A stretch of DNA of 64,000 bases, from NCBI RefSeq assembly GCF_013836145.1, contig NZ_CP057483.1:3596001-3660000 (forward strand). The letters are read 5' to 3'. This DNA is from Citrobacter sp. RHB25-C09. GTDB taxonomy: Bacteria > Pseudomonadota > Gammaproteobacteria > Enterobacterales > Enterobacteriaceae. A program made the translations under genes and the position numbers. A model generated the notes under the pieces. It ran no database searches and was not told where the DNA came from. It saw nothing but the letters and a program-made list of their open reading frames with translations. Of the stretch, positions 1-8,530 are shown piece by piece. Positions within the stretch are counted from its first letter, which is position 1. Every line of letters starts with the position of its first letter.

Positions 1-625
1 TGAAGTAGAAGTAAACTTCCATACGGCGTTCATGAGTGTGGCATGGCATGGTGTTCCACAGGTTGCCAGGGGCCAGTTCGGTCAGGCCCATGCTGAGCTG
101 GCAGGTTTCGAGCACGTCCGGCACGAAATATTTGTTAATGGTACGGCGGTTACTGGTGAGGTTATCGCCCAGCGTGACCGGTGACACATCGGCAGGCGTC
201 ACTTTTTTGGTTGGGTAAGTCATATGCGCGGGGGCACAGTTGTAATAGAACTTGGCTGGCGTTGCGCTATCGACGCTGGCAAACACCACCTCTTTTGCCC
301 CTTTACCGACATACAGCGCATCGCGATGACCAATCTCAAAACACTGACCGTCCACGGTAATGGTGCCCGCGCCGCCGATGTTGATCACCCCCAACTCACG
401 GCGTTCAAGGAAATAGGTTACGCCCAGTTGTTTACCCACTTCACCGCCCACGGAGACGGTTTTTGCCACCGGCATGATGCCGCCGACAATGATGCGGTCG
501 ATGTGGCTGTAAACCATGGTGTATTCGTCAGCCACGAACACCTGTTCAACCAAAAACTCATTGCGTAGCCCCTGGGTATCCAGTGTTTTGGCGTGCGCGC
601 TGTGAATACTTTGTCTTACGTCCAC
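1..625 (-). CDS. kduI: 5-keto-4-deoxyuronate isomerase, 3' end cut by window
   Basis: KduI isomerises 5-keto-4-deoxyuronate to 3-deoxy-D-glycero-2,5-hexodiulosonate in the cytoplasm during breakdown of pectin- and hexuronate-derived sugars. The translated minus strand begins VDVRQSIHSAHAKTLDTQG and continues through a cupin-like body to CHTHERRMEVYFYF at the window edge, closely following E. coli KduI. About 208 of roughly 278 residues are present. The start is GTG at 623-625, preceded by a good GGAGGT ribosome site. The ATG two bases upstream is in another frame and meets a stop after three codons. kduD would be expected outside the window. A KdgR-like box lies upstream. Confidence 0.95.
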   Translation of the reverse strand, partial: MDVRQSIHSAHAKTLDTQGLRNEFLVEQVFVADEYTMVYSHIDRIIVGGIMPVAKTVSVGGEVGKQLGVTYFLERRELGVINIGGAGTITVDGQCFEIGHRDALYVGKGAKEVVFASVDSATPAKFYYNCAPAHMTYPTKKVTPADVSPVTLGDNLTSNRRTINKYFVPDVLETCQLSMGLTELAPGNLWNTMPCHTHERRMEVYFYF

Positions 626-737
626 ATTGACCTCCAGTGAAAAACTGAGCGGGAATTCCTTTACGGAGAGCGAAACGCTGTTCCGTTTTACTTTATGCGC
701 TAATGATATCCCTCACGGAATGTGTTTTCAATCATAT

Positions 738-753
738 ATAAAACAACGTTTCA
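738..753 (-). promoter_or_regulatory. Putative KdgR operator upstream of kduI
   Basis: On the minus strand this reads TGAAACGTTGTTTTAT, close to the enterobacterial KdgR palindrome (TGAAAC-N3-GTTTCA type). It lies about 115 bases upstream of the kduI start. KdgR represses kdu and kdg genes in related bacteria, so location and sequence agree. The match was made by eye only. Confidence 0.5.
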
Positions 754-865
754 CTTTTTCTGCAAGATATTATCAAAAGTGTAAGTACGATCACGCTCGT
801 GCAATACACAATTAAAACGGACTAATAAAATTCACTATTAAAACAAATAGATGGGCATAACGAGA

Positions 866-891
866 TTGCCGTCATCGAATAATGACGGCAA
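866..891 (-). terminator. Hairpin downstream of yqeF
   Basis: Perfect 10-base stem TTGCCGTCAT / ATGACGGCAA with a 6-base loop, about 40 bases past the yqeF stop. The following minus-strand sequence is only moderately T-rich, so termination is likely but not certain. Confidence 0.6.
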
Positions 892-928
892 TACGTGAAA
901 TGAATGCGGGGAAAAACAGGAAGAGCGT

Positions 929-2107
929 TTAGTCGCGTTCGATCGCCAGCGCGACACCCTGACCACCACCGATACACAGTGTCGCCAGCCCTTTGCGGGC
1001 ATTGCGCTTGACCATTTCATGAACCAGGGAAACCAGGATCCGACAGCCGGAAGCGCCAATAGGATGACCGAGCGCGATCGCGCCACCGTTAACGTTTACC
1101 CGCCGCTCATCCCATTCCAGCATCTTGCCGACGGACAGCGCCTGGGCCGCAAACGCCTCGTTCGCTTCAATAAGATCGACGTCCGCTAACTGCCAGCCAA
1201 CCCGTTCCAGACAACGCCGGGTGGCATACACCGGCGCAATCCCCATGAGCGCAGGATCAACCCCAACGCTGGCAAAAGCGCGGATGCGCGCGAGGACAGG
1301 CAAGTTCAGCTCTTGCGCTTTAGACTCACTCATCATCATCACCGCCGCTGCGCCGTCATTGATAGAGGAGGCGTTTCCGGCGGTCACCGATCCCAGCAAT
1401 TCAAAAGCCGGATCCAGTTTCGCTAACCCTTCAGCGCTGGCATCGGTTCTCGGCTGTTCATCGGTGTCGATCGTGACCGTTTGTCCATTGTGCTGGGTAA
1501 CGACCGGTACGATTTCATCTTTAAAGCGCCCGCTGTCTATGGCGGCGCGGGCTTTGTGTTGCGAGCTAAGTGCGTAGGCATCCTGCAGCTCGCGGCTGAT
1601 CCCATATTCACGCGCCAGATTCTCGGCGGTGACGCCCATATGGTAATCATTGAAGGCATCCCATAAGCCGTCATGCACCAGGCTGTCTACCAGTTGGCTG
1701 TTGCCGAGTTGTGCGCCAGTTCGGCTGTCGGTAAGGACATGCGGCGCGCGGCTCATATTTTCCTGGCCGCCCGCAATGACGATATCCGCTTCGCCGCACT
1801 GTATCGCCTGGGTTGCCAGGTGCAATGCTTTCAGCCCTGAACCGCACACATCATTGATGGTGATAGCAGAAACCGTGTTGGGTAATCCGCCATTAATCGC
1901 AGACTGGCGCGCCGGGTTTTGTCCCGCACCGGCCGTCAGGACCTGGCCGAGGATCACTTCATCAACCGCATGCGCATCCACACCGGTGCCATCAATCAAC
2001 GCTTTTACCACCATGCTGCCCAACTCAACGGCAGTATGGCGGGACAGTGTTCCCTGAAAGCAACCAATCGGCGTCCGTAACGCCCCAACGATGACAACCT
2101 CTTTCAT
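929..2107 (-). CDS. yqeF: Acetyl-CoA acetyltransferase (thiolase) YqeF
   Basis: This is a cytoplasmic type II thiolase of 392 residues, the normal length. It would condense two acetyl-CoA to acetoacetyl-CoA or run the reverse reaction. The nucleophilic cysteine is C88 in NDVCGSGLKAL. The C-terminal GHPIGASG histidine motif and the CIGGGQG motif holding the second catalytic cysteine are both present. It stands between kduI and a LysR gene, as yqeF stands next to kduI in E. coli. The physiological substrate of YqeF is not well established. It is read as a single gene ending at a hairpin. Confidence 0.95.
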   Translation of the reverse strand: MKEVVIVGALRTPIGCFQGTLSRHTAVELGSMVVKALIDGTGVDAHAVDEVILGQVLTAGAGQNPARQSAINGGLPNTVSAITINDVCGSGLKALHLATQAIQCGEADIVIAGGQENMSRAPHVLTDSRTGAQLGNSQLVDSLVHDGLWDAFNDYHMGVTAENLAREYGISRELQDAYALSSQHKARAAIDSGRFKDEIVPVVTQHNGQTVTIDTDEQPRTDASAEGLAKLDPAFELLGSVTAGNASSINDGAAAVMMMSESKAQELNLPVLARIRAFASVGVDPALMGIAPVYATRRCLERVGWQLADVDLIEANEAFAAQALSVGKMLEWDERRVNVNGGAIALGHPIGASGCRILVSLVHEMVKRNARKGLATLCIGGGQGVALAIERD

Positions 2108-2219
2108 GACGACCTCAGCGCAAGAAGACAGCGCAATAGTAGAGGATTGTTAAATATTGTTATCTTGATTGTTTAAGAAAAGTGAGTTTTATCACAAAGG
2201 AAATCCATCTCGCCGGTAT

Positions 2220-3095
2220 TTAGTCCGCAATGCTTCCCTGTTGTAAGTGATATCGCAGCCAGCTTCCCGCTGCGCCTGGCGGTGATTTCTTATTCCAGAG
2301 AAGATCGATAGATATCGCCTTCGGCCAGCCCGGAAGCGCCAACTGAACCAGTGATTTTTCTGCCGCAAATTCGTCGACCAGCGCGCAGGGCAACGCACAC
2401 CAGCCAAAACCCTGCACCGCCATGCTCAACAAGAGCAGGTAGTTGGGTGCCGACCAGACCGGCCCGCGCGCAAGCTGGGTCCCACTGTCCAGATACGTAT
2501 TCAGGCGAAGTTCGCGCCAGGTGTGCAACTGGTCCAGTTGCACATTCTGTTGCCCCGCCAGAGGATGGGAGGCCGCCACGTACAGCCCCATCCATGTTTG
2601 CATCGGTAAGCGCGTTGCGCCGATATCCGTTGGATAGTGATCCCGGGCTTCGATTAGCCCAACCTGGGCACGCTCTTTTTGCAGCAGATCGATGACATCC
2701 ACATCTTCGCCAATCAAACACTCGAACTCAGTATGCGGAAACTGCCGATCAAACTGCACCATCAACTCTTCCAGTACGTCAGGGTGCAAGGTATCTGAGA
2801 GCACAAAGGTCAGCCGTGCTTCCGTCTCGCCCGCCAGCGACAGCGCCACTTCGTCAAGCCGTTCGCTGGCGGACAAAATAGCCTGCACATAGCCAAGCAC
2901 CTTTTTACCTTCCTCAGTCAGCACCGGCTGACGGGAAGTGCGATCGAACAACTGAATGCCCAGATCGGCTTCGAGATGCGCAATTGCCGTGCTGATTGTG
3001 GACTGGCTCTTACGCAGTCTGCGCGCCGCCGCAGAGAATGAGCCGCAGGAAACCGTCTCAACAAATGCGGTCAGGGCTTCGGGTGAGTAGCGCAT
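2220..3095 (-). CDS. LysR-family transcriptional regulator
   Basis: A 291-residue LysR-type regulator. Residues 1-60 form the winged helix-turn-helix (SFSAAARRLRKSQSTISTAI, then LEADLGIQLFDR), and the rest matches a periplasmic-binding-like effector domain. It is divergent from the PACE efflux gene at 3198, with a 102-base shared promoter region. This arrangement is usual for PACE transporters, so that gene is the likely target (inference). The effector is unknown. yqeF lies downstream on the same strand after a gap of 112 bases. Confidence 0.88.
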   Translation of the reverse strand: MRYSPEALTAFVETVSCGSFSAAARRLRKSQSTISTAIAHLEADLGIQLFDRTSRQPVLTEEGKKVLGYVQAILSASERLDEVALSLAGETEARLTFVLSDTLHPDVLEELMVQFDRQFPHTEFECLIGEDVDVIDLLQKERAQVGLIEARDHYPTDIGATRLPMQTWMGLYVAASHPLAGQQNVQLDQLHTWRELRLNTYLDSGTQLARGPVWSAPNYLLLLSMAVQGFGWCALPCALVDEFAAEKSLVQLALPGWPKAISIDLLWNKKSPPGAAGSWLRYHLQQGSIAD

Positions 3096-3197
3096 GAACT
3101 ATCTACTTTATCGATGGATGTTATCTTTTAGATATCATAAAAACCGATAAAATTCTCGCCATTCCGTTATTCGGGCGTCTATAAAAAGGTTCAGCTT
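3096..3197. promoter_or_regulatory. Divergent promoter region, LysR / PACE gene
   Basis: Short AT-rich spacer between two divergent genes. It contains the small inverted repeat ATCT-ttt-AGAT at about 3123-3133 and flanking TATCG / CGATA arms. Such dyads suit LysR-type binding. No experimental support. Confidence 0.35.
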
Positions 3198-3653
3198 ATG
3201 CAACAGCAAACAGTTCAGCGCAGATCGTTACTGGAGCGCATTTTTCATGCGGTGTGTTTTGAAGGGATCGCCACGGCCATCCTCGCACCGATCACCGCCT
3301 GGTTGATGCAGCGCTCCGTTCTGGAAATGGGTGGCCTGACGGTGCTACTGGCAACGACGGCGATGATCTGGAACATTATCTATAACGCGCTATTTGATCG
3401 CTTTTGGCCCGCACATCTGGTCACCCGGACGGCGAAAATACGTGCCTTTCATGCCCTCGGCTTTGAGTGCGGGTTTATCGTCATTGGGGTAAATATTGTG
3501 GCATTCGTCCTGAACGTCAGTTTGCTACAGGCGTTTACGCTGGAGATTGGCTTCTTTCTTTTCTTCCTGCCGTATACCATGTTTTATAACTGGGCATACG
3601 ACACGCTTCGCGCTCGCCTGGTTAAACGTCGCCAACAGCGCGTTACTGCCTGA
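3198..3653 (+). CDS. PACE-family efflux transporter
   Basis: A 151-residue inner-membrane protein with four predicted helices. It is built from two copies of the bacterial transmembrane pair domain (PF05232) typical of the PACE family (proteobacterial antimicrobial compound efflux, AceI type). The hallmark residues are visible: ER..H...FEG near the N terminus, then W...YN.LFD, and in the second repeat H..GFE and YN..YD. AceI-type pumps export biocides such as chlorhexidine or short diamines using the proton gradient. The substrate here is unknown. The divergent LysR gene probably controls it. Confidence 0.88.
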   Translation: MQQQTVQRRSLLERIFHAVCFEGIATAILAPITAWLMQRSVLEMGGLTVLLATTAMIWNIIYNALFDRFWPAHLVTRTAKIRAFHALGFECGFIVIGVNIVAFVLNVSLLQAFTLEIGFFLFFLPYTMFYNWAYDTLRARLVKRRQQRVTA

Positions 3654-3794
3654 TTATTCACAAATTTGCTGGGATCGTTACGGTTCCGGCATATCTTCTC
3701 GTACTCTCCTGGTCCGCACACTCTCCCCAGCACAGACCATTTTATGGTAAATTGCGCTTCTTTTTGTTTATTTTATAGTTGATGCGTTCAAGAA

Positions 3795-5024
3795 ATGTCG
3801 AAAATATGGTCAAAAGAAGAGACGCTCTGGAGCTTCGCGTTGTATGGCACCGCCGTTGGCGCAGGGACTCTATTTCTCCCGATACAACTGGGTTCAGCGG
3901 GAGCCATCGTGCTGTTCATTACTGCACTGGTCGCCTGGCCACTGACCTATTGGCCGCACAGGGCGCTATGTCAGTTCATCCTCTCGTCCAGAACCTCTGC
4001 CGGAGAAGGCATTACGGGGGCGGTCACCCATTATTATGGTAAGAAGATCGGCAGCCTGATCACTGCGCTCTATTTTTTAGCCTTCTTTGTGGTGGTATTG
4101 ATATACGCGGTGGCGATTACCAACTCACTGACTGAACAGTTGGCAAAACATCTTGAGATTAACCTGGGCATCCGCATGGCGGTTAGCCTCGGCGTGGTGC
4201 TCATTCTGAACCTGATATTCCTGATGGGCCGGCATGCCACCATCCGGGTCATGGGGTTTCTGGTTTTCCCGCTGATTGCCTACTTTCTCTTTCTCTCAAT
4301 ATACCTGACAGGCAGTTGGCAACCCTCTCTGCTGACCGGGGAAATGACGTTCGACCAGCACACGCTGCATCAGGTATGGATATCGATTCCCGTGATGGTT
4401 TTTGCTTTTAGCCATACGCCGATCATCTCTACGTTTGCTATCGACAGACGTGAAAGATACGGCGAACTGGCCATGGGTAAATGCAAAAAAATCATGAAGG
4501 TCGCTTATTCGATCATCTGCTTAAGCGTGCTGTTTTTTGTGTTCAGTTGCCTGTTATCCATTCCCCCTTCGTTTATTGAAGCGGCGAAAGATGAAGGGGT
4601 AACGATTCTTTCCGCTCTGTCGATGATGCCCAACGCGCCGGCCTGGCTTTCCATTTCCGGTATTGTCGTCGCCGTCGTCGCCATGTCGAAGTCATTCCTT
4701 GGCACTTACTTTGGCGTTATCGAAGGAGCAACTGAAGTGGTGAAAACCGGTCTGCATCAGGTCGGGGTGAAAAGGAGTCGCGCCTTTAACCGCGCTCTGT
4801 CTATCATGCTGGTGTCTGCGATCACCTTCATCGTGTGTTGTATTAACCCGAATGCCATTTCGATGATTTATGCCATCAGTGGGCCGCTGATCGCCATGAT
4901 TCTGTTTATCATGCCGACATTGTCGACCTGGCTGATCCCAACCTTAAAGCCGTACCGCTCGCTGGGTAATCTGATTACCCTGATCGTGGGCATACTCTGC
5001 GTATCGGTGATGTTCTTCGGCTAA
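3795..5024 (+). CDS. yqeG: Amino acid transporter YqeG (HAAAP family)
   Basis: A 409-residue inner-membrane carrier with about eleven hydrophobic segments. It resembles the serine/threonine symporters SdaC and TdcC of the hydroxy/aromatic amino acid permease family. The N-terminal GTAVGAGTLFLPIQLGSAG glycine-rich helix break is characteristic. Length equals E. coli YqeG. In E. coli yqeG borders the ETT2 locus, and here it likewise marks the left edge of the variable region. A strong hairpin follows the stop. Confidence 0.93.
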   Translation: MSKIWSKEETLWSFALYGTAVGAGTLFLPIQLGSAGAIVLFITALVAWPLTYWPHRALCQFILSSRTSAGEGITGAVTHYYGKKIGSLITALYFLAFFVVVLIYAVAITNSLTEQLAKHLEINLGIRMAVSLGVVLILNLIFLMGRHATIRVMGFLVFPLIAYFLFLSIYLTGSWQPSLLTGEMTFDQHTLHQVWISIPVMVFAFSHTPIISTFAIDRRERYGELAMGKCKKIMKVAYSIICLSVLFFVFSCLLSIPPSFIEAAKDEGVTILSALSMMPNAPAWLSISGIVVAVVAMSKSFLGTYFGVIEGATEVVKTGLHQVGVKRSRAFNRALSIMLVSAITFIVCCINPNAISMIYAISGPLIAMILFIMPTLSTWLIPTLKPYRSLGNLITLIVGILCVSVMFFG

Positions 5025-5032
5025 ACGCTTTT

Positions 5033-5054
5033 AAACGGCTCGCCTGAGCCGTTT
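5033..5054. terminator. Bidirectional terminator between yqeG and FidL-like gene
   Basis: Perfect 9-base stem AAACGGCTC / GAGCCGTTT with a 4-base loop, A-rich before and T-rich after. It reaches into the stop codon of the convergent gene ending at 5053. Confidence 0.85.
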
Positions 5055-5520
5055 ATTCAACACGTCGACACAGCAAAGAGGGGCCACCTATCGTTGTAAA
5101 TGCCCACCCTTCCTGCCAGGACGTAATCTTTAAAGAAAATGACGCGCCCTCGGTGAGGTAGAGGTTTGGCATTGCCCATTGCTTTCCCGTGTCGCTTAAA
5201 TCGTCTGTAGGAAATCGAACCAGATCGGTTGAACTGATGATGTAGTTGTTGCGGACATTTTGATAATTAAAGTACACAATCCGGCTGATCTTATACTTCT
5301 CCTCGCGCGTTTTTTTAAGTTCGCCAGTAATTGTTGCAACCCCCTGTCCATGATGCAGCTGATACGCGACATCGCCCTGAAATTTTTCATCGTTAATATC
5401 CCAAACGACCCGCCCCTGACAATCAATTCTTGAATTTTGTTTGAGGTAATACCCCCAAAGCAATCCTGTTAATAAGGCAAGAGTCATCAGCGCAACAGCT
5501 ATCAATTTTTTAATTTTCAT
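5053..5520 (-). CDS. FidL-like membrane protein (YqeJ-type), copy 1
   Basis: A 155-residue protein with one N-terminal membrane helix (residues 6-25) and a periplasmic domain. Two periplasmic cysteines, C34 just after the helix and C151 near the end, could form a disulfide. Its ATG overlaps the end of the upstream regulator gene by 11 bases, so the two are translationally coupled. The layout is that of Salmonella MarT-FidL and E. coli YqeI-YqeJ. There a small membrane protein is thought to assist a ToxR-like regulator, much as ToxS assists ToxR. Function here is inferred from that arrangement. A second pair stands at 10978-12307. Confidence 0.75.
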   Translation of the reverse strand: MKIKKLIAVALMTLALLTGLLWGYYLKQNSRIDCQGRVVWDINDEKFQGDVAYQLHHGQGVATITGELKKTREEKYKISRIVYFNYQNVRNNYIISSTDLVRFPTDDLSDTGKQWAMPNLYLTEGASFSLKITSWQEGWAFTTIGGPSLLCRRVE

Positions 5521-6322
5521 TATTAATCGAATACCAGGTTGTGCATTTGGTTGTCGGTACTTTTTTTATATCCATCTGACAGGCCACTGCCGATATATTT
5601 TTCGCACTGTGCATCCCGGAGAGATAAACATAATTATGGTTTTGACAAAGGTTCGGATGCTTACGCAAAAATTCGTTATAACGCGTATTTAGTGCTTCCT
5701 TCCCTTTTAATAAAATTGTACACGACGAAATAGAAGCGGCATCTACAATTGTATATGATGAAAATAATGACTCTGTCGTCGGGAAAAACATCCCTACAGA
5801 CGTTCCTGTGCCAATAAGCATCAGCAGGAGCAGCGCCCCTCTCACCCACATTCCCCGCGAAAAATCGCCTTTCGCCAGGGCAGGCATGCTTTTTTCGGTC
5901 GAGACAGCAAGCTTCGTCTCCGTACCCGAAGAAATATTTTCGGGACAGTGAATATCAGCAGAAATCATCATGCCGCGTCGGGCGACGGTCTTAATCAAAT
6001 CTCGCGGCAAGCCAACCTCAGTGAGTGCATTTCTCAGGGTCAACACCGTCTGGTAAAATGTATTACTGGAAGTCACGCTGCTTTTATCTCCCCACCCTGC
6101 GGTCATCAGCGTACGTTGCGCAATAACAACCCCACCATGCGTAAGGAGATATAAAAGAATAAAACTCGCAGGGCTTTGAAGAGTGACACTTTTCCCGGTA
6201 ATTCTATTGGTCAAACAGCGGTCCGCTGGGTAAAAATCAACCAGGTTATTAATGATGTATAACGTTGTGTGGGTGTACTTCGCAAACACTACCGCATTCT
6301 CACATTCACAAGAGGAATGCAA
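5510..6322 (-). CDS. ToxR/CadC-like membrane-bound regulator (YqeI-type), copy 1
   Basis: A 270-residue one-component regulator. Residues 20-125 are an OmpR-type winged helix (YIINNLVDFYPADRCL, NTFYQTVLTLRNAL, TVARRGMMI). A single membrane helix spans about 158-180, followed by a periplasmic domain of about 90 residues. That domain holds four cysteines, C201, C226, C248 and C260. The spacing of the last three (21 and 11 intervening residues) is identical in the second copy at 10978. The start could instead be the GTG at codon 12. It is divergent from the LuxR-type gene at 6907 across 584 AT-rich bases. It is related to E. coli YqeI and Salmonella MarT. Targets are unknown. Confidence 0.8.
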   Translation of the reverse strand: MHSSCECENAVVFAKYTHTTLYIINNLVDFYPADRCLTNRITGKSVTLQSPASFILLYLLTHGGVVIAQRTLMTAGWGDKSSVTSSNTFYQTVLTLRNALTEVGLPRDLIKTVARRGMMISADIHCPENISSGTETKLAVSTEKSMPALAKGDFSRGMWVRGALLLLMLIGTGTSVGMFFPTTESLFSSYTIVDAASISSCTILLKGKEALNTRYNEFLRKHPNLCQNHNYVYLSGMHSAKNISAVACQMDIKKVPTTKCTTWYSINNEN

Positions 6323-6906
6323 TGCTACAAAAATCTTATACCGCGGTCATTAATTATATAATAAATATGCAAGTATGATCATAACATAGAAATAAAAGCG
6401 CTTATAAATCAATGAACTTTCTTTGTGAAAGGATCAAATATTCTTAATTAAGACCATTTTAGATGCTATGCCGCAACAGACTCATTATTATTATTGCAAC
6501 GTTAAGCAGCCGACATACAGCGAAACTGCATTGCCCACGAAAAGGTAAAAATACCGTTACAAGCGGCACGCCAAGTTTAACATAAGTTCAACATTTTGCC
6601 ATTAATGCCATTTGCGTCTATAAGTTAAACATTTTCGCAATATAAATATTCCTGGCAGATTATAGATTTTCCTGGTGATTGTTACAAAATTCCTGGGGCT
6701 GTTTTTATTTCGTTTCGCCGGTGAATCAATGTTCCTGACATTAATCACGTCTGAGACATATTTACCGGTGCAGAAACGTAATTAAGAATAGTAGCAATAT
6801 GCCTTTTTTAGGAATTCCGCCCTATCAAAGTCGCATTTTGTAGAGTATTGACTTGTTTTAAAACGGATGAAATTATGAAATCATCACGGATAGGGAGGCT
6901 CTCAAT
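6323..6906. promoter_or_regulatory. AT-rich divergent control region with three TTCCTGG repeats
   Basis: 584 bases between two divergent regulator genes, strongly AT-rich and so a plausible H-NS target (inference). At 6649-6655, 6669-6675 and 6690-6696 it carries three direct copies of TTCCTGG, each after an A/T tract and spaced 20 and 21 bases, about two helical turns. They lie 210-260 bases upstream of the LuxR-type start. No gene is seen here. Confidence 0.5.
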
Positions 6907-7608
6907 ATGGGGCTGGATGCTAAATTAAAAAATCTTACATGCAGCAGTTGTACTTTGCACTGTAAAATAATGCCGGAAAAATCGCCTCGCTTACAGTATT
7001 GTGCCAATGCCTGTTTTTGCATGTGGCCAGAAGAAAGCGTTTATTTTAACAAAGGTGTGATCGAAGGGATTTTAAATAATAACCACAACGCCAGATTGAG
7101 TGGTTATATTTTTGTGGATTTTTCTATCAGCTTTTTACGCCTGTTTCTGGATAAAGAGTGGATAGAATACCTTGCCAGCACACGCATGGGCATTATTCTG
7201 ATTAGCGACCGAAATATGCAGTCGTTGGCGAATTATTGGCGTAAAAACCATTCCGCCATTTCTGCCATCATTTACCATGATGACGGTCTGGACGTCGCCA
7301 ATGAGAAGATCCGCCAGGTGTTTATCGGGCGACTCTTGTCGTTTACCAAAGGTAATACGCTGACGCAGATGGAATTCACCATTCTGGGGCATATGGTCGC
7401 GGGCAGTAATCCGCACCAGATAGCGCAGGCGTTGAATATGGATATTCGCAGCGTCTATGCCTACAAGCAACGCATCGAGAAGCGTATGGGCGGACGAATC
7501 AATTCGTTGTTCATTCACTCTCACCCCGTTACGGATGAGAAAACATCTCTTCCGTTACTGATGAAAGATGCTGACGGGATGGCAATGCATTTGCAAAGAC
7601 GCAGATGA
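6907..7608 (+). CDS. LuxR-type regulator with cysteine-rich N terminus (YqeH/EcpR-like layout)
   Basis: A 233-residue protein. The C-terminal part (about 150-205) is a LuxR/GerE helix-turn-helix: LTQMEFTILGHMVAGSNPHQ, then NMDIRSVYAYKQRIEKRMGG. The middle resembles the pseudo-receiver region of EcpR-type regulators (ISDRNMQSLANYWRKNHSAI). The first 40 residues are unusual, with six cysteines at 12, 15, 19, 32, 36 and 38 that could bind a metal or iron-sulphur cluster (inference). AGGGAGG gives a strong ribosome site. It is divergent from a ToxR-like gene and followed after 36 bases by a small gene. In E. coli a LuxR-type yqeH stands beside yqeI and yqeJ. Confidence 0.78.
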   Translation: MGLDAKLKNLTCSSCTLHCKIMPEKSPRLQYCANACFCMWPEESVYFNKGVIEGILNNNHNARLSGYIFVDFSISFLRLFLDKEWIEYLASTRMGIILISDRNMQSLANYWRKNHSAISAIIYHDDGLDVANEKIRQVFIGRLLSFTKGNTLTQMEFTILGHMVAGSNPHQIAQALNMDIRSVYAYKQRIEKRMGGRINSLFIHSHPVTDEKTSLPLLMKDADGMAMHLQRRR

Positions 7609-7644
7609 GTCCAGTTACAGGGAACGAACGGACAGGATAGATAA

Positions 7645-7938
7645 ATGAGTTATTACGAAGAAGAAACGCGCGCGCTAAGCGCCGTACTGCTGGCCATATA
7701 TACGGCACAACATGAGGCGGCTTTCTGTGAACTGGAAAGTGCGCTCAGGCAGCTCGCTTTTCCGCCCGCCATTCGCCGTTTATGTGAGGAGGCTTTGCAA
7801 AGCCGTTTTACAGATAAGGCGCAACCGTCTGATGCAAAAGCGGTGGCCTGCCTGTTGCAGGCGCTGGAATCGATAAGTGGGTATAAGCACATTGAACGCT
7901 ATATAACCCAGCGAAATCTGGCCACCGTCTACTCTTAA
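7645..7938 (+). CDS. Small uncharacterised protein, 97 residues
   Basis: I do not recognise this family. It is soluble, mostly helical by composition, acidic at the N terminus (MSYYEEETRALSAVLL), with two central cysteines (ELESALRQL region and RRLCEEAL). An AGGA ribosome site lies 8 bases before the ATG. It follows the LuxR-type gene by 36 bases on the same strand, so the two are probably cotranscribed, and it may modulate that regulator (inference). A hairpin and REP repeats follow. Confidence 0.6.
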   Translation: MSYYEEETRALSAVLLAIYTAQHEAAFCELESALRQLAFPPAIRRLCEEALQSRFTDKAQPSDAKAVACLLQALESISGYKHIERYITQRNLATVYS

Positions 7939-7946
7939 GAAACTGT

Positions 7947-7966
7947 GCCGGGGCATTGTTCCCGGC
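7947..7966 (+). terminator. Hairpin after the 97-residue gene
   Basis: GCCGGG / CCCGGC stem just past the stop, without a clear T tract. It may also be part of the following repeat cluster. Confidence 0.35.
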
Positions 7967-7987
7967 TCAGCTTTCAGCCAAACACCG

Positions 7988-8204
7988 TACCTGATGGCGC
8001 TTCGCTTATCAGGCCTACACACGACGCCAGCCCGTAGGCCGGATAAGGCGCTTGCGCCGTCATCCGGCAATGCCGTGCCTGATGGCGCTTCGCTTATCAG
8101 GCCTACACACGACGTTAGCCCGTAGGCCGGATAAGGCGCTTGCGCCGCCATCCGGCAATGCCGTGCCTGATGGCGCTTCGCTTTTCAGGCCTGCACACGA
8201 CGTC
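7988..8204. repeat. BIME cluster of REP sequences
   Basis: Alternating REP units of the CCTGATGGCGCTTCGCTTAT and GTAGGCCGGATAAGGCGCTT kinds. The unit starting CCTGATGG recurs at 7990, 8078 and 8166, a period of 88 bases, so there are nearly two and a half tandem copies. It lies between the ends of a plus-strand gene and rcnR (minus), the usual place for BIMEs, where they can stabilise mRNA ends or bind gyrase and IHF. Confidence 0.93.
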
Positions 8205-8208
8205 CCGG

Positions 8209-8481
8209 CTATTTTATATAGGAATCCAACACCTTAAGGATCACATCCAGATCCTCTTCCCGCCGCGCTTCATCATTTTGATGGACGATGTGCTCTGTCA
8301 GATGCCCTTTGATCACTTCCCGCATTAAACCATTTACCGCACCACGAATTGCCGCTATCTGTTGCAGAACAGCCGCGCACTCATGAGGTTCATCGAGCAT
8401 TTTTTTCAGCGCGACAACCTGCCCCTGGATTTTGCTGGTCCGGGCTTTGAGCTTTTGTTTGTCCCGGATTGTGTGTGACAT
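8209..8481 (-). CDS. rcnR: Nickel/cobalt-responsive repressor RcnR
   Basis: A 90-residue all-helical repressor of the CsoR/RcnR (DUF156) family. Without metal it binds DNA and represses rcnA; Ni(II) or Co(II) binding releases it. The metal ligands of E. coli RcnR are conserved: H3, C35, H60 and H64. It is divergent from rcnA, and the shared spacer holds two copies of its operator, so the control circuit is intact. Confidence 0.97.
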   Translation of the reverse strand: MSHTIRDKQKLKARTSKIQGQVVALKKMLDEPHECAAVLQQIAAIRGAVNGLMREVIKGHLTEHIVHQNDEARREEDLDVILKVLDSYIK

Positions 8482-8530
8482 AACAACACCTCGTTAACAT
8501 AAATCTTAATGGATTATAGCATTACGTATC

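Larger units (their letters stand above)
626..928. other. Intergenic region kduI-yqeF
   Basis: About 300 bases without a gene. It holds the kduI ribosome site, an AT-rich promoter-like stretch, the KdgR-like box and, nearest yqeF, a perfect hairpin. The short plus-strand reading frame at 627-815 has no family resemblance and is not called. Confidence 0.6.

Noticed and set aside
7988..8204. Tandem repeats resembling a CRISPR array
   Set aside because: The 88-base units are palindromic REP/BIME elements without unique spacers, and no cas genes are nearby.
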